From positions 1 to 29,528 of the forward strand of contig SSGN01000042.1 in NCBI GenBank assembly GCA_008016945.1: DNA of 29,528 bases, given 5' to 3'. A model generated the notes under the pieces. The model saw only the letters and a program-made list of their open reading frames with translations, was not told the origin of the DNA and searched no databases. This DNA is from Flavobacteriales bacterium. GTDB taxonomy: Bacteria; Bacteroidota; Bacteroidia; Flavobacteriales; PHOS-HE28. Below are positions 7,488 to 16,822 of this stretch, one piece after another; position 1 is the first letter of the stretch; each line of letters begins with the position of its first letter. A program made the translations under genes and the position numbers.

Positions 7488-8627
7488 ATGAGATTCGGCA
7501 CCAAAGCCATCCACGCCGGCGTGGAACCCGACCCCGCTACCGGCGCCATCATGACGCCCATCTACCAGACCAGCACGTATGTGCAGGCAGCGCCGGGCGA
7601 CCACAAGGGCTACGAGTACAGCCGCACGCACAACCCCACGCGCACCGCGTTGCAGAACGCGCTGGCGGCGTTGGAGAATGGCACCCACGGCCTGTGTTTC
7701 GCCACGGGCATGGCCAGCATCGACGCCATCGTGAAACTGCTGAAGCCCGGCGACGAGGTGGTGAGCACCAACGACCTGTACGGCGGCACCTACCGCCTGT
7801 TCACCAAGATCTTCGAAGGCTTCGGTGTGAAGTTCCACTTCGTGGACATGAGCGACCTGCGCAACGTGAAGGCGAAGGTGAACGCGAACACGAAACTGAT
7901 CTGGGCGGAAACACCCACCAATCCGCTGCTGCGGATCATCGACATCGCGGGGTTGGCGGCCATTGCCCAGGAACAAGGCTGCTTGTTGGGCGTGGACAAC
8001 ACCTTCGCCACCCCGTACCTGCAGAACCCGCTGGACCTTGGTGCGGACATCGTGATGCACAGTGTGACCAAGTACCTGGCCGGCCACAGCGACGTGGTGA
8101 TGGGCGCGCTGGTGGTGAAGAATGCCGCGTTGGCCGAACGCCTGGCCTTCATCCAGAACAGCAGTGGCGCCACCCCGGGGCCGCAGGATTGCTTCCTGGT
8201 GCTCCGCGGGCTGAAGACCCTGCACCTGCGCATGCAACGCCACTGCGAGAACGGCAAGGCCATCGCCGAGTGGCTCGCCCGACACCCCAAGGTGGACCAG
8301 GTGCATTGGCCAGGTTTCGCCACCCATGCCAACCATGCGATCGCCGCCGAACAGATGCGTGGGTTCGGTGGGATGATCAGCTTCACGCTGAAAGGCGACG
8401 ACATCGCCGATGCCACCCGCGTGTTGAGCAATACCAAGCTGTTCTCACTGGCCGAATCGCTGGGCGGCGTGGAATCGCTGCTGGGCCACCCGGCCAGCAT
8501 GACCCACGCGAGCATTCCCCGCGAGGAGCGTTTGCGCAACGGACTGGCCGACACCTTGATCCGCCTGAGCGTGGGCGTAGAGGATGTGGACGACCTGATC
8601 GCCGACCTGGAGCAGGCCTTGGGCTAA
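7488..8627 (+). CDS. metB: Cystathionine gamma-synthase/lyase family PLP enzyme
   Basis: 379 residues of the Cys/Met-metabolism PLP family (fold type I), cytoplasmic. The N-terminal TKAIHAGVEPDPATGAIMTP and YEYSRTHNPTR (about 44-54) are family signatures. SVTKYLAGHSDVVMGA carries the PLP lysine at about K195, and SLGGVESLLGHPASMTHA is the C-terminal substrate-binding segment. Members act as cystathionine gamma-synthase, cystathionine lyase or related lyases; the sequence alone does not decide, so the symbol is provisional. The start at 7488 (MRFGTKAIHAG) is preferred over an upstream start at 7440 because homology begins there and the upstream codons contain the promoter box. Confidence 0.9.
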   Translation: MRFGTKAIHAGVEPDPATGAIMTPIYQTSTYVQAAPGDHKGYEYSRTHNPTRTALQNALAALENGTHGLCFATGMASIDAIVKLLKPGDEVVSTNDLYGGTYRLFTKIFEGFGVKFHFVDMSDLRNVKAKVNANTKLIWAETPTNPLLRIIDIAGLAAIAQEQGCLLGVDNTFATPYLQNPLDLGADIVMHSVTKYLAGHSDVVMGALVVKNAALAERLAFIQNSSGATPGPQDCFLVLRGLKTLHLRMQRHCENGKAIAEWLARHPKVDQVHWPGFATHANHAIAAEQMRGFGGMISFTLKGDDIADATRVLSNTKLFSLAESLGGVESLLGHPASMTHASIPREERLRNGLADTLIRLSVGVEDVDDLIADLEQALG

Positions 8628-9011
8628 GCAGGCCTTCCTGTGCACACGGGATCCCCCGCGGAACACGGTCGGCACCGGCCGCGTACGTCCCACCAGGCCA
8701 CCCGGTCGGCAGAAAAAAGAACGATCCAACGAAGCCCGACCGCGGCGTTAGGATCCCAAGCAAGAGGACGGCCGCCATCTGGCCAGGCGAAGTTGCCATG
8801 GGCGTACATCCGAAGCAACGGTATCCTCGACCCAGGGAACGGCGCATTGGTCGTATCCTGATCGCATCGGCCAACGCATCGCCCTGACCGGGTACGGACC
8901 TGAAGCCTCAAGAACGGCTTGCGGAGTACGGTTATCGAGCAAGTGACCAGCGGTTCAATGGCGCTACCTTGCGGCACTTCGGTCGACCTACAGCGACCGC
9001 TCCGAACGTAC
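8628..9011 (+). other. Intergenic region before the M43 protease gene
   Basis: No gene is supported. About 30 bases after the metB-like stop, a small compound hairpin is possible: CGCGG (8657-8661) with CCGCG (8679-8683) around an inner CGGT/ACCG stem, a candidate terminator. At 8965-8972 TACCTTGC resembles a -7 box, 39 bases before the protease ATG. Nothing else stands out. Confidence 0.4.
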
Positions 9012-11075
9012 ATGCGCCTCTCGACGACCTTGCTCGCCACAACGCTGGCCCTCCTCTCCCAAGCCCAGGAACTTCCCTGCGGCACCGACGAGATCCATCG
9101 CATCGGATCGCCACTCGCCCGGCAGGCCGACTTCCCTGCCCGCATCGCCCAAACCACCGCCGAACTGGAGCAGTTCACGCGCGAATTCACCGGAGCCGAT
9201 GATCGCGGTGGATCGAGCTATATCATTCCCGTTGTGTTCCACATCATCCACAACGACGGCCCGGAGAACATCACCGACGCACAGGTCCAGGATGCGATCC
9301 GGATCCTGAACGACGACTTCAACCGGCTGAACCAGGACTGGGACAACGTGCGACCAGCCTTCCAGGGCATCGTGGCCGATATCGGGATCGAGTTCCGCCT
9401 GGCCACACGCGACCCGAATGGCCAATGCACCAACGGGATCACCCGTACGCGTTCGGCCCTGACCACCAATGGTGCGGAGGAAATGAAAGCCTTGATCAGC
9501 TGGCCGCGCAACAAATACATGCAGGTATGGGTGGCCGCTTCGGCCGATGGTGCCGCCGGCTATACGTACACCCCGGGGGTGGCTGCATGGATACCGCAAG
9601 AGGATGGTATCGTGATGCAGCACATCTATGTCGGATCCATCGGTACCGGTGCGGCGGCCCGCTCCCGGTCCTTGACCCATGAAGTGGGGCACTGGCTCAA
9701 CCTGTCACATACCTGGGGCAGCAGCAACACCCCGGGGCTGGATTCGAACTGCGACATGGACGACGGGGTGTCGGACACCCCGAACACCAGGGGCTGGACC
9801 ACCTGCACCTTGAACGGAGCGAGCTGCGGCTCGACCTTGGACAACGTGGAGAACTTCATGGAATACTCCTATTGTTCCAAGATGTTCACCGAAGGCCAAA
9901 AAACACGCATGATCGCAGCGTTGAATTCCACCACGGCACAACGGAATCAACTATCGCAAACGAGCAACCTGGTGAACACCGGTGTGAATGGGAACGCCAC
10001 CCTTTGTGCCGCTCGTTTCATGAGCAACATCGGTGAGATCTGCGCCGGGCAATCCGTGACCTTCAGCGATCAGAGCTACCACAATGTGACCTCCCGTAGC
10101 TGGTCGTTCCCGGGCGGAGAGCCATCCACCTCCACCGAAGCATCGCCCGTGATCACCTATCCGAACAGCGGGCTCTACCCCGTGACCCTAACGGTATCCG
10201 ATGGCTCCAGCTCGTTAAGCACCTCCGAGGTGAATTACATCACCGTTCTTGCCGATCCCGGCACCACCACACCCCTGCATGAAGGTTTCGAGACCGCGAA
10301 CATCCCGGAAGATGTGGGCTGGACCGCACTGAACGTGAATGACGACAATGGCTTCACCGTTACGACCGCAGCGGCCTACAGCGGGTCGAAGAGCATTCGC
10401 CTGCTGAACACCTCCAGCATGGCCGGGCGCACCGACCAGCTTGTATCGCCCACCATCAACATGGCCGATGCCACGGACATCACCGTGAGTTTCCGCTATG
10501 CCTACGCACGCCGCTCCAGCACCAGTGGCGACCAATTGCGCCTTTTCGTAAGCAACGACTGTGGGCGTACCTGGAGCATGCGCGCCCAGCTCTTCGGCAC
10601 TTCCGACCTGAACACCGGAGGGATCCAAACCGGGAATTTCGTCCCGAACGGCCCGGAACAATGGGGCTACCGCGAGGTGACCACCATCAATAGCAGCTAC
10701 CACGTGAGCGACATGCGGATCCGCTTCGACCTGGTCAGCGATGGGGGCAACAACCTGTACCTGGACGACATCAACCTGAACGGCATGCCCGTGGGACTTG
10801 AGGAGGTAGCCGTGGATGCTCAAGAGCTGGTCCGTGTGGTCCCCAACCCCACGCAAGGCAACAGCGAAGTGATCCTTACGCTGGCCAAGGCCGACGACAC
10901 GGTGGTTGAACTCCAGGACATGCTGGGCAGGTCCCTTGCACGGCTCCACGCAGGGCGTTTAGGTGCTGGCGAACATCGGATACAGCTACCGCTGGAGCAC
11001 GCTGCAGCCGGAGCCTATTTCGTTCGTGTGACACAGACCCACGGCACCCGGACCGTGCGGGTAGCGAAGCAGTGA
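9012..11075 (+). CDS. Secreted M43 (pappalysin/cytophagalysin-type) metalloprotease with PKD and T9SS sorting domains
   Basis: 687 residues from the ATG at 9012, which gives a clean signal peptide (MRLSTTLLATTLALLSQAQ). The metalloprotease domain spans about 50-320. The zinc motif HEVGHWLNLSH is at residues 223-233: H223, E224, H227 and H233 fit HEXXHxxGxxH, except that the usual glycine is Asn230. The Met-turn follows in NFMEYSYC. A PKD domain (about 340-410: CAGQSVTFSDQS, WSFPGG, PVTLTVSDG) and a jelly-roll/MAM-like domain (about 420-600: EGFETANIPEDVGW, LYLDDINL) come next. The last ~75 residues are a T9SS type A sorting domain (VVPNPTQGN, DMLGRSLA, AAGAYFVRV). It probably degrades extracellular protein or peptides. 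A longer frame back to 8919 would bury the signal peptide. Confidence 0.93.
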   Translation: MRLSTTLLATTLALLSQAQELPCGTDEIHRIGSPLARQADFPARIAQTTAELEQFTREFTGADDRGGSSYIIPVVFHIIHNDGPENITDAQVQDAIRILNDDFNRLNQDWDNVRPAFQGIVADIGIEFRLATRDPNGQCTNGITRTRSALTTNGAEEMKALISWPRNKYMQVWVAASADGAAGYTYTPGVAAWIPQEDGIVMQHIYVGSIGTGAAARSRSLTHEVGHWLNLSHTWGSSNTPGLDSNCDMDDGVSDTPNTRGWTTCTLNGASCGSTLDNVENFMEYSYCSKMFTEGQKTRMIAALNSTTAQRNQLSQTSNLVNTGVNGNATLCAARFMSNIGEICAGQSVTFSDQSYHNVTSRSWSFPGGEPSTSTEASPVITYPNSGLYPVTLTVSDGSSSLSTSEVNYITVLADPGTTTPLHEGFETANIPEDVGWTALNVNDDNGFTVTTAAAYSGSKSIRLLNTSSMAGRTDQLVSPTINMADATDITVSFRYAYARRSSTSGDQLRLFVSNDCGRTWSMRAQLFGTSDLNTGGIQTGNFVPNGPEQWGYREVTTINSSYHVSDMRIRFDLVSDGGNNLYLDDINLNGMPVGLEEVAVDAQELVRVVPNPTQGNSEVILTLAKADDTVVELQDMLGRSLARLHAGRLGAGEHRIQLPLEHAAAGAYFVRVTQTHGTRTVRVAKQ

Positions 11076-11472
11076 TCGGAACAGCCCTACCGATCGAAGC
11101 TGGATCGGCAGGGCATGCACCATGTTGCCGACATGCCGTTATGCCATTGGGACATTCAAGACCTTGATCGGCGGACCACACGGCCGACCTATCCTCGCCC
11201 TCCGAGAGAATGCCCGGGGAGCCACCACCAGAGCTTTCAAGATCGGTGGACGACCAAAGTCGGCTGCTGGCCGAACCGGTTGGACCGCACGGCCGGGTAG
11301 CCACGCGAGGCAAGGGGGGAAAACGTTGGCACCGATCCAGCCGACGCGCACGAGCATCGACTCCTGGATCAACGATCGGCCATAGGTACGCTGGGAACGG
11401 AACGCCGGGGGCGTGGTCGACCCGAACCCGCGTCGGGCACCCCTCATCGGGCAGGACGCAGCATACCGCGCC
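11076..11472. other. Convergent intergenic region, no gene seen
   Basis: The region lies between the ends of the protease gene and the secreted-protein gene. Besides the hairpin at 11084-11114 it has only a weak 5-bp dyad (CCCGA 11421-11425, TCGGG 11433-11437). Open frames on both strands have no protein-like composition. Confidence 0.45.
11084..11114 (+). terminator. Terminator hairpin of the M43 protease gene
   Basis: GCCCTACCGATC (11084-11095) pairs with GATCGGCAGGGC (11103-11114) at 11 of 12 positions across a 7-base loop, starting 8 bases after the stop codon. No T-run follows. Confidence 0.6.
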
Positions 11473-11913
11473 CTACTCCTTGAACCCGACCATGATGGCC
11501 ACGCACCCCACGTGCACCATGGAACTGGCGGGCTTGTTGGGCACCCACACGACCACCTTCAGGGGCACGGTGCTCGCGGCCTTCAGGTCGAAATGGTGTT
11601 TGGGGTCGTCGGCGAGGCTCTCGAAGATGATCTTGTTGTTCTGGTCCACCAGCTTCCAATTCACTTCACCGAGGATCGGATGGGTGCATACCATGACCCG
11701 GTAATCCTGGCCACTGTAGAAGGTATAGCTCACCTCGGCCTCCTCACCCGGCGCGAGCTGTGCGGAGTTGAAGGTCTCATTGAACTTGTAGGGGGCGAGT
11801 TCGGGAACGCACTTGTTCTTGGCGAAGCTCCGGCACTGTGCGAAGGTGGCCATGGAGAGCACGACGGCACCTACCACGAGGACCGATCTCAGAAGCGGGG
11901 TACGGTAACACAT
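11473..11913 (-). CDS. Secreted hypothetical protein (146 aa)
   Basis: From the ATG at 11913 the product starts MCYRTPLLRSVLVVGAVVLS, a signal peptide probably cleaved after MATFAQ. The mature part begins CRSFAKNKCVPELAPY and has four cysteines in all (CRSF, KCVP, MVCTHP, VGCVA). It is a compact beta-rich domain with GEEAEVSYTFYSGQDYRVMVC and NWKLVDQNNKIIFES. I know similar uncharacterised exported proteins from Bacteroidota but no function. A TTG five codons upstream (11925) would overlap the preceding lipoprotein gene by 4 bases; with the ATG the gap is 8 bases. Either way the two genes form one unit. The gain in context is with the lipoprotein upstream: both are exported. Confidence 0.8.
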   Translation of the reverse strand: MCYRTPLLRSVLVVGAVVLSMATFAQCRSFAKNKCVPELAPYKFNETFNSAQLAPGEEAEVSYTFYSGQDYRVMVCTHPILGEVNWKLVDQNNKIIFESLADDPKHHFDLKAASTVPLKVVVWVPNKPASSMVHVGCVAIMVGFKE

Positions 11914-11921
11914 GGGGCCGA

Positions 11922-12812
11922 TCAATTGATGTAGGAATTGCGGATGGCGGCGGTCTTCTCCTTGATCGCCTTGAACTGATCGTTGTTCAGCGTGGGAGCA
12001 GGTGTCCCACCGGACACCACCACCACTCCGTTCTCTCCGGCGCTCACCTGCGCACCCGGGTCGGGCAGAGCCACTTCAGCGAACAGCGCCTGCAGTGCGG
12101 CAAGGTCCGTCTTCACCGTGGTGAGGCGGGCATCATTGACGGCATAGGAGCCGATCAAGGCGACCAGATCATCCAGGGCGTACTTCTGCTCGGCGATCCG
12201 TTGCCTGAGTTCGGGGGTATCGTTGGTGGTGGCCACCTGGGTGGCGATGTAGAGGCCCTCTACCCAGCCGCCAGCCACCATCAGTGCGCTGATGTTATCG
12301 CGGCCGTTCTCCTTCAAGTAGGCATCCACACCCCAGTAGGTCTCGCTGATGATATCGAGGAGGGCCTCCCGATCGTTGGACTTGGACTGCATCAGCTCCA
12401 ACGTGCTGTCGTTGAACGCTTGCGTGATCCCAAGCTGGTCGGCCAGTTTCCGCGAACAGGCGGAATAGAACATGCTCTCCTGGGTGTGGTTGAAGACGCT
12501 GGCGTAGCTGAGGTCGGCACCGTACACCCCGAGGTTCAACGCTTGCTGGCTCGCGGCGGTGTACTTGTCCACGTTCTTCACATCGTTGAGGATCTTGCCG
12601 TTGTACTGCGCACCGGCCTTCTTCAGCAAGGTGGCTGTCTCCATCGGCGAAGGCACCGTATTGAAGATCTTCTTGGTCTTGGCGATCCGATCCGCCTTGG
12701 TGCTATCGGCCGTGGCGTCCACGGTCAATTGATCCTGTGCGGTAGGCTCGCCACCACAGCCAGCGAAGGAAACAGCCACCACCAGGGCGACAGACCAAGG
12801 AACGATACGCAT
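11922..12812 (-). CDS. Lipoprotein of unknown function (296 aa)
   Basis: The start at 12812 gives MRIVPWSVALVVAVSFAGC, a lipoprotein signal with the lipobox FAGC and the lipid-attached cysteine at about residue 19. An ATG three codons upstream (12821) is also possible. The rest is largely helical: NTVPSPMETATLLKKAGAQY (about 50-69), SYASVFNHTQESMFYSACSR, and a C-terminal helical tail ending in IKEKTAAIRNSYIN. No catalytic motif is visible. It resembles conserved uncharacterised Bacteroidota lipoproteins with the same SPMETATLLKKAGA segment. It is the first gene of a pair with the secreted protein downstream. A weak TTTA-containing box (12842-12849) lies 20 bases upstream. Confidence 0.8.
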   Translation of the reverse strand: MRIVPWSVALVVAVSFAGCGGEPTAQDQLTVDATADSTKADRIAKTKKIFNTVPSPMETATLLKKAGAQYNGKILNDVKNVDKYTAASQQALNLGVYGADLSYASVFNHTQESMFYSACSRKLADQLGITQAFNDSTLELMQSKSNDREALLDIISETYWGVDAYLKENGRDNISALMVAGGWVEGLYIATQVATTNDTPELRQRIAEQKYALDDLVALIGSYAVNDARLTTVKTDLAALQALFAEVALPDPGAQVSAGENGVVVVSGGTPAPTLNNDQFKAIKEKTAAIRNSYIN

Positions 12813-12869
12813 GGGGATCATGGGTTGAAGGGGAGTCGGCCGTAAAGGTGCCCTGAAGCGAAAAGCCGA

Positions 12870-15704
12870 TCAGTGCGCTTCGAGCCAGTTTTTCCCCACG
12901 CCCATGTCAACAACGAGGGGGACTGCCAGCTCCATGGCCCCCTGCATCCGCGCACGGACCATTTCCTTCAACGGCTCCAGCTCGTCCACATGGGTATCGA
13001 ACACGAGTTCGTCGTGCACCTGCAGCAACAGTCGGCTCCGCATGGCCCTGAGCTCCAACTCGCGGTGTATATCCACCATGGCCACCTTGATGATGTCCGC
13101 GGCAGTGCCTTGCATGGGCGCATTGATGGCGATGCGTTCGGCCTGGGCACGCACGGTGTTATTGCCGCTGGTGATATCGGGCAGGTAACGTCGGCGCCCC
13201 ATCAGGGTCTTGATGTATCCGTTGGTGCGGCAGAAGCCGATCATCTCATCCATGTAGTTGCGGACGCCCGGGAACTGGGAGAAGTAATCGTCGATGATGG
13301 CCTTGGCCTCTCCGCGTGGAATGCCCAGGTTCTGCGCCAGGCCGAAGGCGCCCTGGCCGTAGGCGATACCGAAGTTGACGGCTTTGGCCCGGCTGCGCTG
13401 CTCGCGGGTCACCTGGGCGATATCCACATTGAACACCTTGGCCGCCGTTGCCGCGTGGATATCGAGCCCTTTGCGGAAGGCTTCCTGCATGTTGTGATCG
13501 CCGCTCATGTGCGCGATGATGCGCAGTTCGATCTGGCTGTAGTCGGCACTGAGCAACAGGAACTCTTCGTTACGGGGCACGAAGGCCTTGCGGATCTCGC
13601 GGCCCTTCTCGGTGCGGATGGGGATGTTCTGGAGATTGGGGTCGTTGCTGGCGAGCCGTCCGGTGGCGGCCACGGTCTGCAGGTAGCTGGTATGCACCCG
13701 GTGGGTAACGGGATCCGCAGCCAGAGGCAGGGTGTCCACATACGTTCCTTTTAGCTTCCGCAAGCTGCGATAATCGAGGATGAGGGGGATGACCGGATGC
13801 TCCTGGGCAAGCTCCTGTAGCACATCCTCACTGGTCTGGTACTGGCCGGTCTTGGCGGTCTTCTTCACCTTGTCCCCACCGATCCTCAGCGTCTCGAAGA
13901 GCACGTCCCCCAGCTGCTTCGGACTGTCGATGTTGAAGGGCACCCCGCACGCCCGGTGGATCTCCTCTTGCAGACGGATCAGGTCCTGGCCGAGTTCGGA
14001 GCTGAACTGTTCGAGCGCGGGGATGTCGATCCGGATGCCTTCGGTCTCCATATCGGCCAGCACCCGCACCAAGGGCATCTCCACCCGCTCGAAAAGGCCA
14101 TCCACTTCGTCCGCCTGGAGAAGCGGCTCAAGCTTCTCCGCGAGTTGCCAGGTGATATCGGCATCCTCGGCACTGTATTCCTTCACCACCTCGACCTCCA
14201 CATCGCGCATGCTGCGCTGCACCTTGCCTCTTCCCTTCTCCCCGATCAAGGAGGTGATGCTCACGGGACGGTACCGGAGGTAGGTCTCGCTCAAGTAGTC
14301 CATGCCATGCTTCTGCTGATCGGGCTTCAGGAGGAAGTGGGCCACCATGGTATCGAAGAGCGACCCTTTCACCCGCACCCCATAGCGTGCCAACACCCGG
14401 ATGTCGAACTTGGCGTTCTGCGCCACCTTTCCGATCCGTTCATCCTCCAATACGGGTTTGAAGATGTCCACCACGCGTTGTGCGGCCACAGGATCGGCCG
14501 GCACCGGTATAAAGTGGCCTTCATGCGGCTTCCAACTGAACGCGAGGCCCACGAGCTCGGCGGTGCGCTCGTCCGTACCGGTGGTCTCGGTATCGAAACA
14601 GAAACGTGGTCGCTTCCTCAGCTGTGCGGCGAGCATGTACATGTCCTCCTGCTTGTCCGCGAGGAAGTAGCGATGGGGCACGGTGTTGATGTCCGCGAGT
14701 TCCTCGAGCACCACCTGGCCATTGGCATCCACGGCGGTCCCGAAAAGATCCACCTGCGCGATGTCCGGCCGTGACTTCCTTCCCTTCTCGGGCGTTCCGG
14801 TTGCGGCGGGGTCGGATGGCGCCAGGACCCGCGCGGCCAGGGTCTTGAATTCGAGTTCGCTGAAGACCTCCATCACCTTATCCCTATCGGGCGCTTCGAG
14901 TCGCAGCGCATCGTGATCCAATTCCACCGGTGCATCGATGTTGATGGTGGCCAGCATCTTGCTGAGCCTTCCCTGCTCGGCGAAACCGATCACGTTCTCC
15001 CGCTGCTTTCCCTTGAGCTGGTCCACGTTCTCGATCACCCCTTCCAACGAACCGAATTGTTGCACGAGCTTCATGGCGGTCTTCTCGCCGATCCCTGGGA
15101 TCCCGGGGATGTTATCCACGGCATCGCCCATGAGGCCGAGGATATCGATCACCTGTTCGGTGCGTTGCAACCCCCAACGATCGCAGATCTCCTTGGGGCC
15201 GAGCTTCTCCGGTGGTTCGCCCCCGCGCCCGGGCTTGTACATGATGATCCGGTCGGTCACCAGCTGCCCGAAGTCCTTGTCCGGGGTGACCATGAAGGTG
15301 AGGTAGCCTTCGACCTCGGCCTTCTTGGCGATGGTGCCGATCACATCATCGGCCTCGTACCCGTCACTTTCGAGAATAGGGATGTTCAGCGCCTCGATGA
15401 TGCGTCGGATGTACGGCAGGTTGCTGCGGATATCATCGGGCATCTCCTCGCGATTGGCCTTGTAGTCGAGCAGGGCCTCGTGGCGTTCAGTGGGCGCAGC
15501 GGTATCGAATACCACGGCGAGGTGCGTGGGCTTCTCCCGTTTGATCAGGTCCAGCAGGGTGGTGGTGAACCCAAAAGCCGCGCTGGTGTTGAAACCCTTG
15601 CTGTTCACCCGGGGTGTGCGGATGAAGCTGAAATAGGCACGATAGATGAGAGCGAAAGCATCTAAGAGGAAGAGGCGGCGATCGTCTGCGGGCTGTTCGG
15701 ACAT
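12870..15704 (-). CDS. polA: DNA polymerase I
   Basis: 944 residues. It carries out Okazaki-fragment processing and repair synthesis. The N-terminal 5'-3' exonuclease domain (about 8-300) has LLDAFALIYRAYF, GYEADDVIGT and VTPDKDFGQLV, and the helix-hairpin-helix GLMGDAVDNIPGIPGIGEKT. The 3'-5' exonuclease domain keeps its acidic start FDTETTGTDE (about 371-380) and AKFDIRVL, so it should be active for proofreading. The polymerase domain has motif A SADYSQIELRIIA, the O-helix RSRAKAVNFGIAYG, and motif C QVHDELVFD. All three activities thus look intact, as in E. coli. A TACCTTTC box ends 4 bases before the ATG. Confidence 0.97.
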   Translation of the reverse strand: MSEQPADDRRLFLLDAFALIYRAYFSFIRTPRVNSKGFNTSAAFGFTTTLLDLIKREKPTHLAVVFDTAAPTERHEALLDYKANREEMPDDIRSNLPYIRRIIEALNIPILESDGYEADDVIGTIAKKAEVEGYLTFMVTPDKDFGQLVTDRIIMYKPGRGGEPPEKLGPKEICDRWGLQRTEQVIDILGLMGDAVDNIPGIPGIGEKTAMKLVQQFGSLEGVIENVDQLKGKQRENVIGFAEQGRLSKMLATINIDAPVELDHDALRLEAPDRDKVMEVFSELEFKTLAARVLAPSDPAATGTPEKGRKSRPDIAQVDLFGTAVDANGQVVLEELADINTVPHRYFLADKQEDMYMLAAQLRKRPRFCFDTETTGTDERTAELVGLAFSWKPHEGHFIPVPADPVAAQRVVDIFKPVLEDERIGKVAQNAKFDIRVLARYGVRVKGSLFDTMVAHFLLKPDQQKHGMDYLSETYLRYRPVSITSLIGEKGRGKVQRSMRDVEVEVVKEYSAEDADITWQLAEKLEPLLQADEVDGLFERVEMPLVRVLADMETEGIRIDIPALEQFSSELGQDLIRLQEEIHRACGVPFNIDSPKQLGDVLFETLRIGGDKVKKTAKTGQYQTSEDVLQELAQEHPVIPLILDYRSLRKLKGTYVDTLPLAADPVTHRVHTSYLQTVAATGRLASNDPNLQNIPIRTEKGREIRKAFVPRNEEFLLLSADYSQIELRIIAHMSGDHNMQEAFRKGLDIHAATAAKVFNVDIAQVTREQRSRAKAVNFGIAYGQGAFGLAQNLGIPRGEAKAIIDDYFSQFPGVRNYMDEMIGFCRTNGYIKTLMGRRRYLPDITSGNNTVRAQAERIAINAPMQGTAADIIKVAMVDIHRELELRAMRSRLLLQVHDELVFDTHVDELEPLKEMVRARMQGAMELAVPLVVDMGVGKNWLEAH

Positions 15705-15708
15705 GGCG

Positions 15709-15716
15709 GAAAGGTA
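15709..15716 (-). promoter_or_regulatory. -7 box of polA, 4 bases before its ATG
   Basis: On the minus strand TACCTTTC (one base off TAnnTTTG) ends only 4 bases before the start codon at 15704, so transcription would start at or near the ATG. Confidence 0.45.
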
Positions 15717-15799
15717 GTCCGTCCGCAGCGGCTACGTATGCCATTCGGCCCCCACTGGTCACCGGGCCGCGTGACCGGCGCGGTCCGGAAGGTCCGCCA

Positions 15800-16822
15800 T
15801 CAACGTTCCTTCCACACCACCTCCAGCACGGTCCGGCCCACGGCTTCCAGGGTGGCCCGGTCGATCACATCCATGGAATCGTCGTGGGTATGCCAATAGG
15901 GTCCGAAAGCCTGGGTGCTGGGATCGTACTCGATGATATCGATCGTAGGGATCCGGAGCACCTTGTTCACGGGAACATGGTCGTCGATGCCCACGAAGTA
16001 CTTCGATTCCTGCACGAACCTGTCGCCATGGCCGAGTGCTTCGCCGGTCTTCCACACCTTGCGTACGATGGCAGGGGCGTACTGCATGCTCAGGGCTTCC
16101 TGATAGAATCGGGCCTCCTTGGCCCCCACCATATCGAGCAGGATGCCGAAACGGGCCTTGTAGCTCGGGACATGTGGGTTCTTGGCCCAGTATTGCGAGC
16201 CGAGGCACCACGTATCGATGCTTCCTTCGTCGAAGGCCATGGCCCCACTGGGTTGGCCGTGGTCCTCCACATCGGTGAAGAGGATGTCCACGCCGGGCCC
16301 GTGCTCCTTGGCGGCGATATGCCTGGCGACCTCCAGTAGCACGCCCACCCCGCTGCCACCATCATTGGCACCATCGATCGGTTCATTGCTGCGTTCATCG
16401 TCCCTATCCGCGAATGGCCGGGTGTCCCAATGCGCCAACAACAGGATCCGTTCGCTGCGTTCGGGATGGAAACGGCCGATGATGTTGCGCAACGGTAGGC
16501 GTTCCTTGCTATAGGACACCACGGTTCCGGTCTGTTCCACCACCTCGGCGCCGGCGTCCTTCAAGCGCCTTACCATCCAGTCGCCACAGGCCTTGTGGGC
16601 TTTTGTCCCAGGCACACGCGGCCCGAAAGCGACCTGTTGCTCCACGAACGCATACGCGCTATCGGCATTGAACACGGGGGTCGGGGAGAGCGCTGGTAGC
16701 TCGGGCTCCGGAACGGTACTGGTGTTGGTCGGCGGCGTCTCGGTGTCGCAACCCTGGATCAACACGGCCAACGCCAGGAGTGGGGTCGAACGTAGGATGA
16801 GTGATATCAGGCGCGCGACCAT
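15800..16822 (-). CDS. M28-family lipoprotein peptidase, glutaminyl cyclase-like
   Basis: 340 residues. The N-terminus [20 protein letters not shown] ends in the lipobox IQGC (Cys about 25), so it is probably a periplasm-facing or outer-membrane lipoprotein. The metal-site segments are LLLAHWDTRPF (about 150), DGANDGGSGVGVLLEVAR, LFTDVEDHG (Glu then Asp) and the C-terminal WHTHDDSMDVID, which together match zinc aminopeptidases of family M28 and the related glutaminyl-peptide cyclotransferases. The QVAFGPRVPGTKAH opening and the WCLGSQYWA segment favour the cyclase-like subgroup. Glutaminyl cyclases make N-terminal pyroglutamate; whether this one cyclises or cleaves cannot be decided here. 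Its start overlaps the cysS end by 16 bases, so the two are cotranscribed. Confidence 0.9.
   Translation of the reverse strand: MVARLISLILRSTPLLALAVLIQGCDTETPPTNTSTVPEPELPALSPTPVFNADSAYAFVEQQVAFGPRVPGTKAHKACGDWMVRRLKDAGAEVVEQTGTVVSYSKERLPLRNIIGRFHPERSERILLLAHWDTRPFADRDDERSNEPIDGANDGGSGVGVLLEVARHIAAKEHGPGVDILFTDVEDHGQPSGAMAFDEGSIDTWCLGSQYWAKNPHVPSYKARFGILLDMVGAKEARFYQEALSMQYAPAIVRKVWKTGEALGHGDRFVQESKYFVGIDDHVPVNKVLRIPTIDIIEYDPSTQAFGPYWHTHDDSMDVIDRATLEAVGRTVLEVVWKER

Noticed and set aside
11921..11930. ATCAATTGAT palindrome resembling an FNR half-site arrangement
   Set aside because: The half-sites are in the opposite order to the FNR consensus, and it lies in the coding overlap of two genes.
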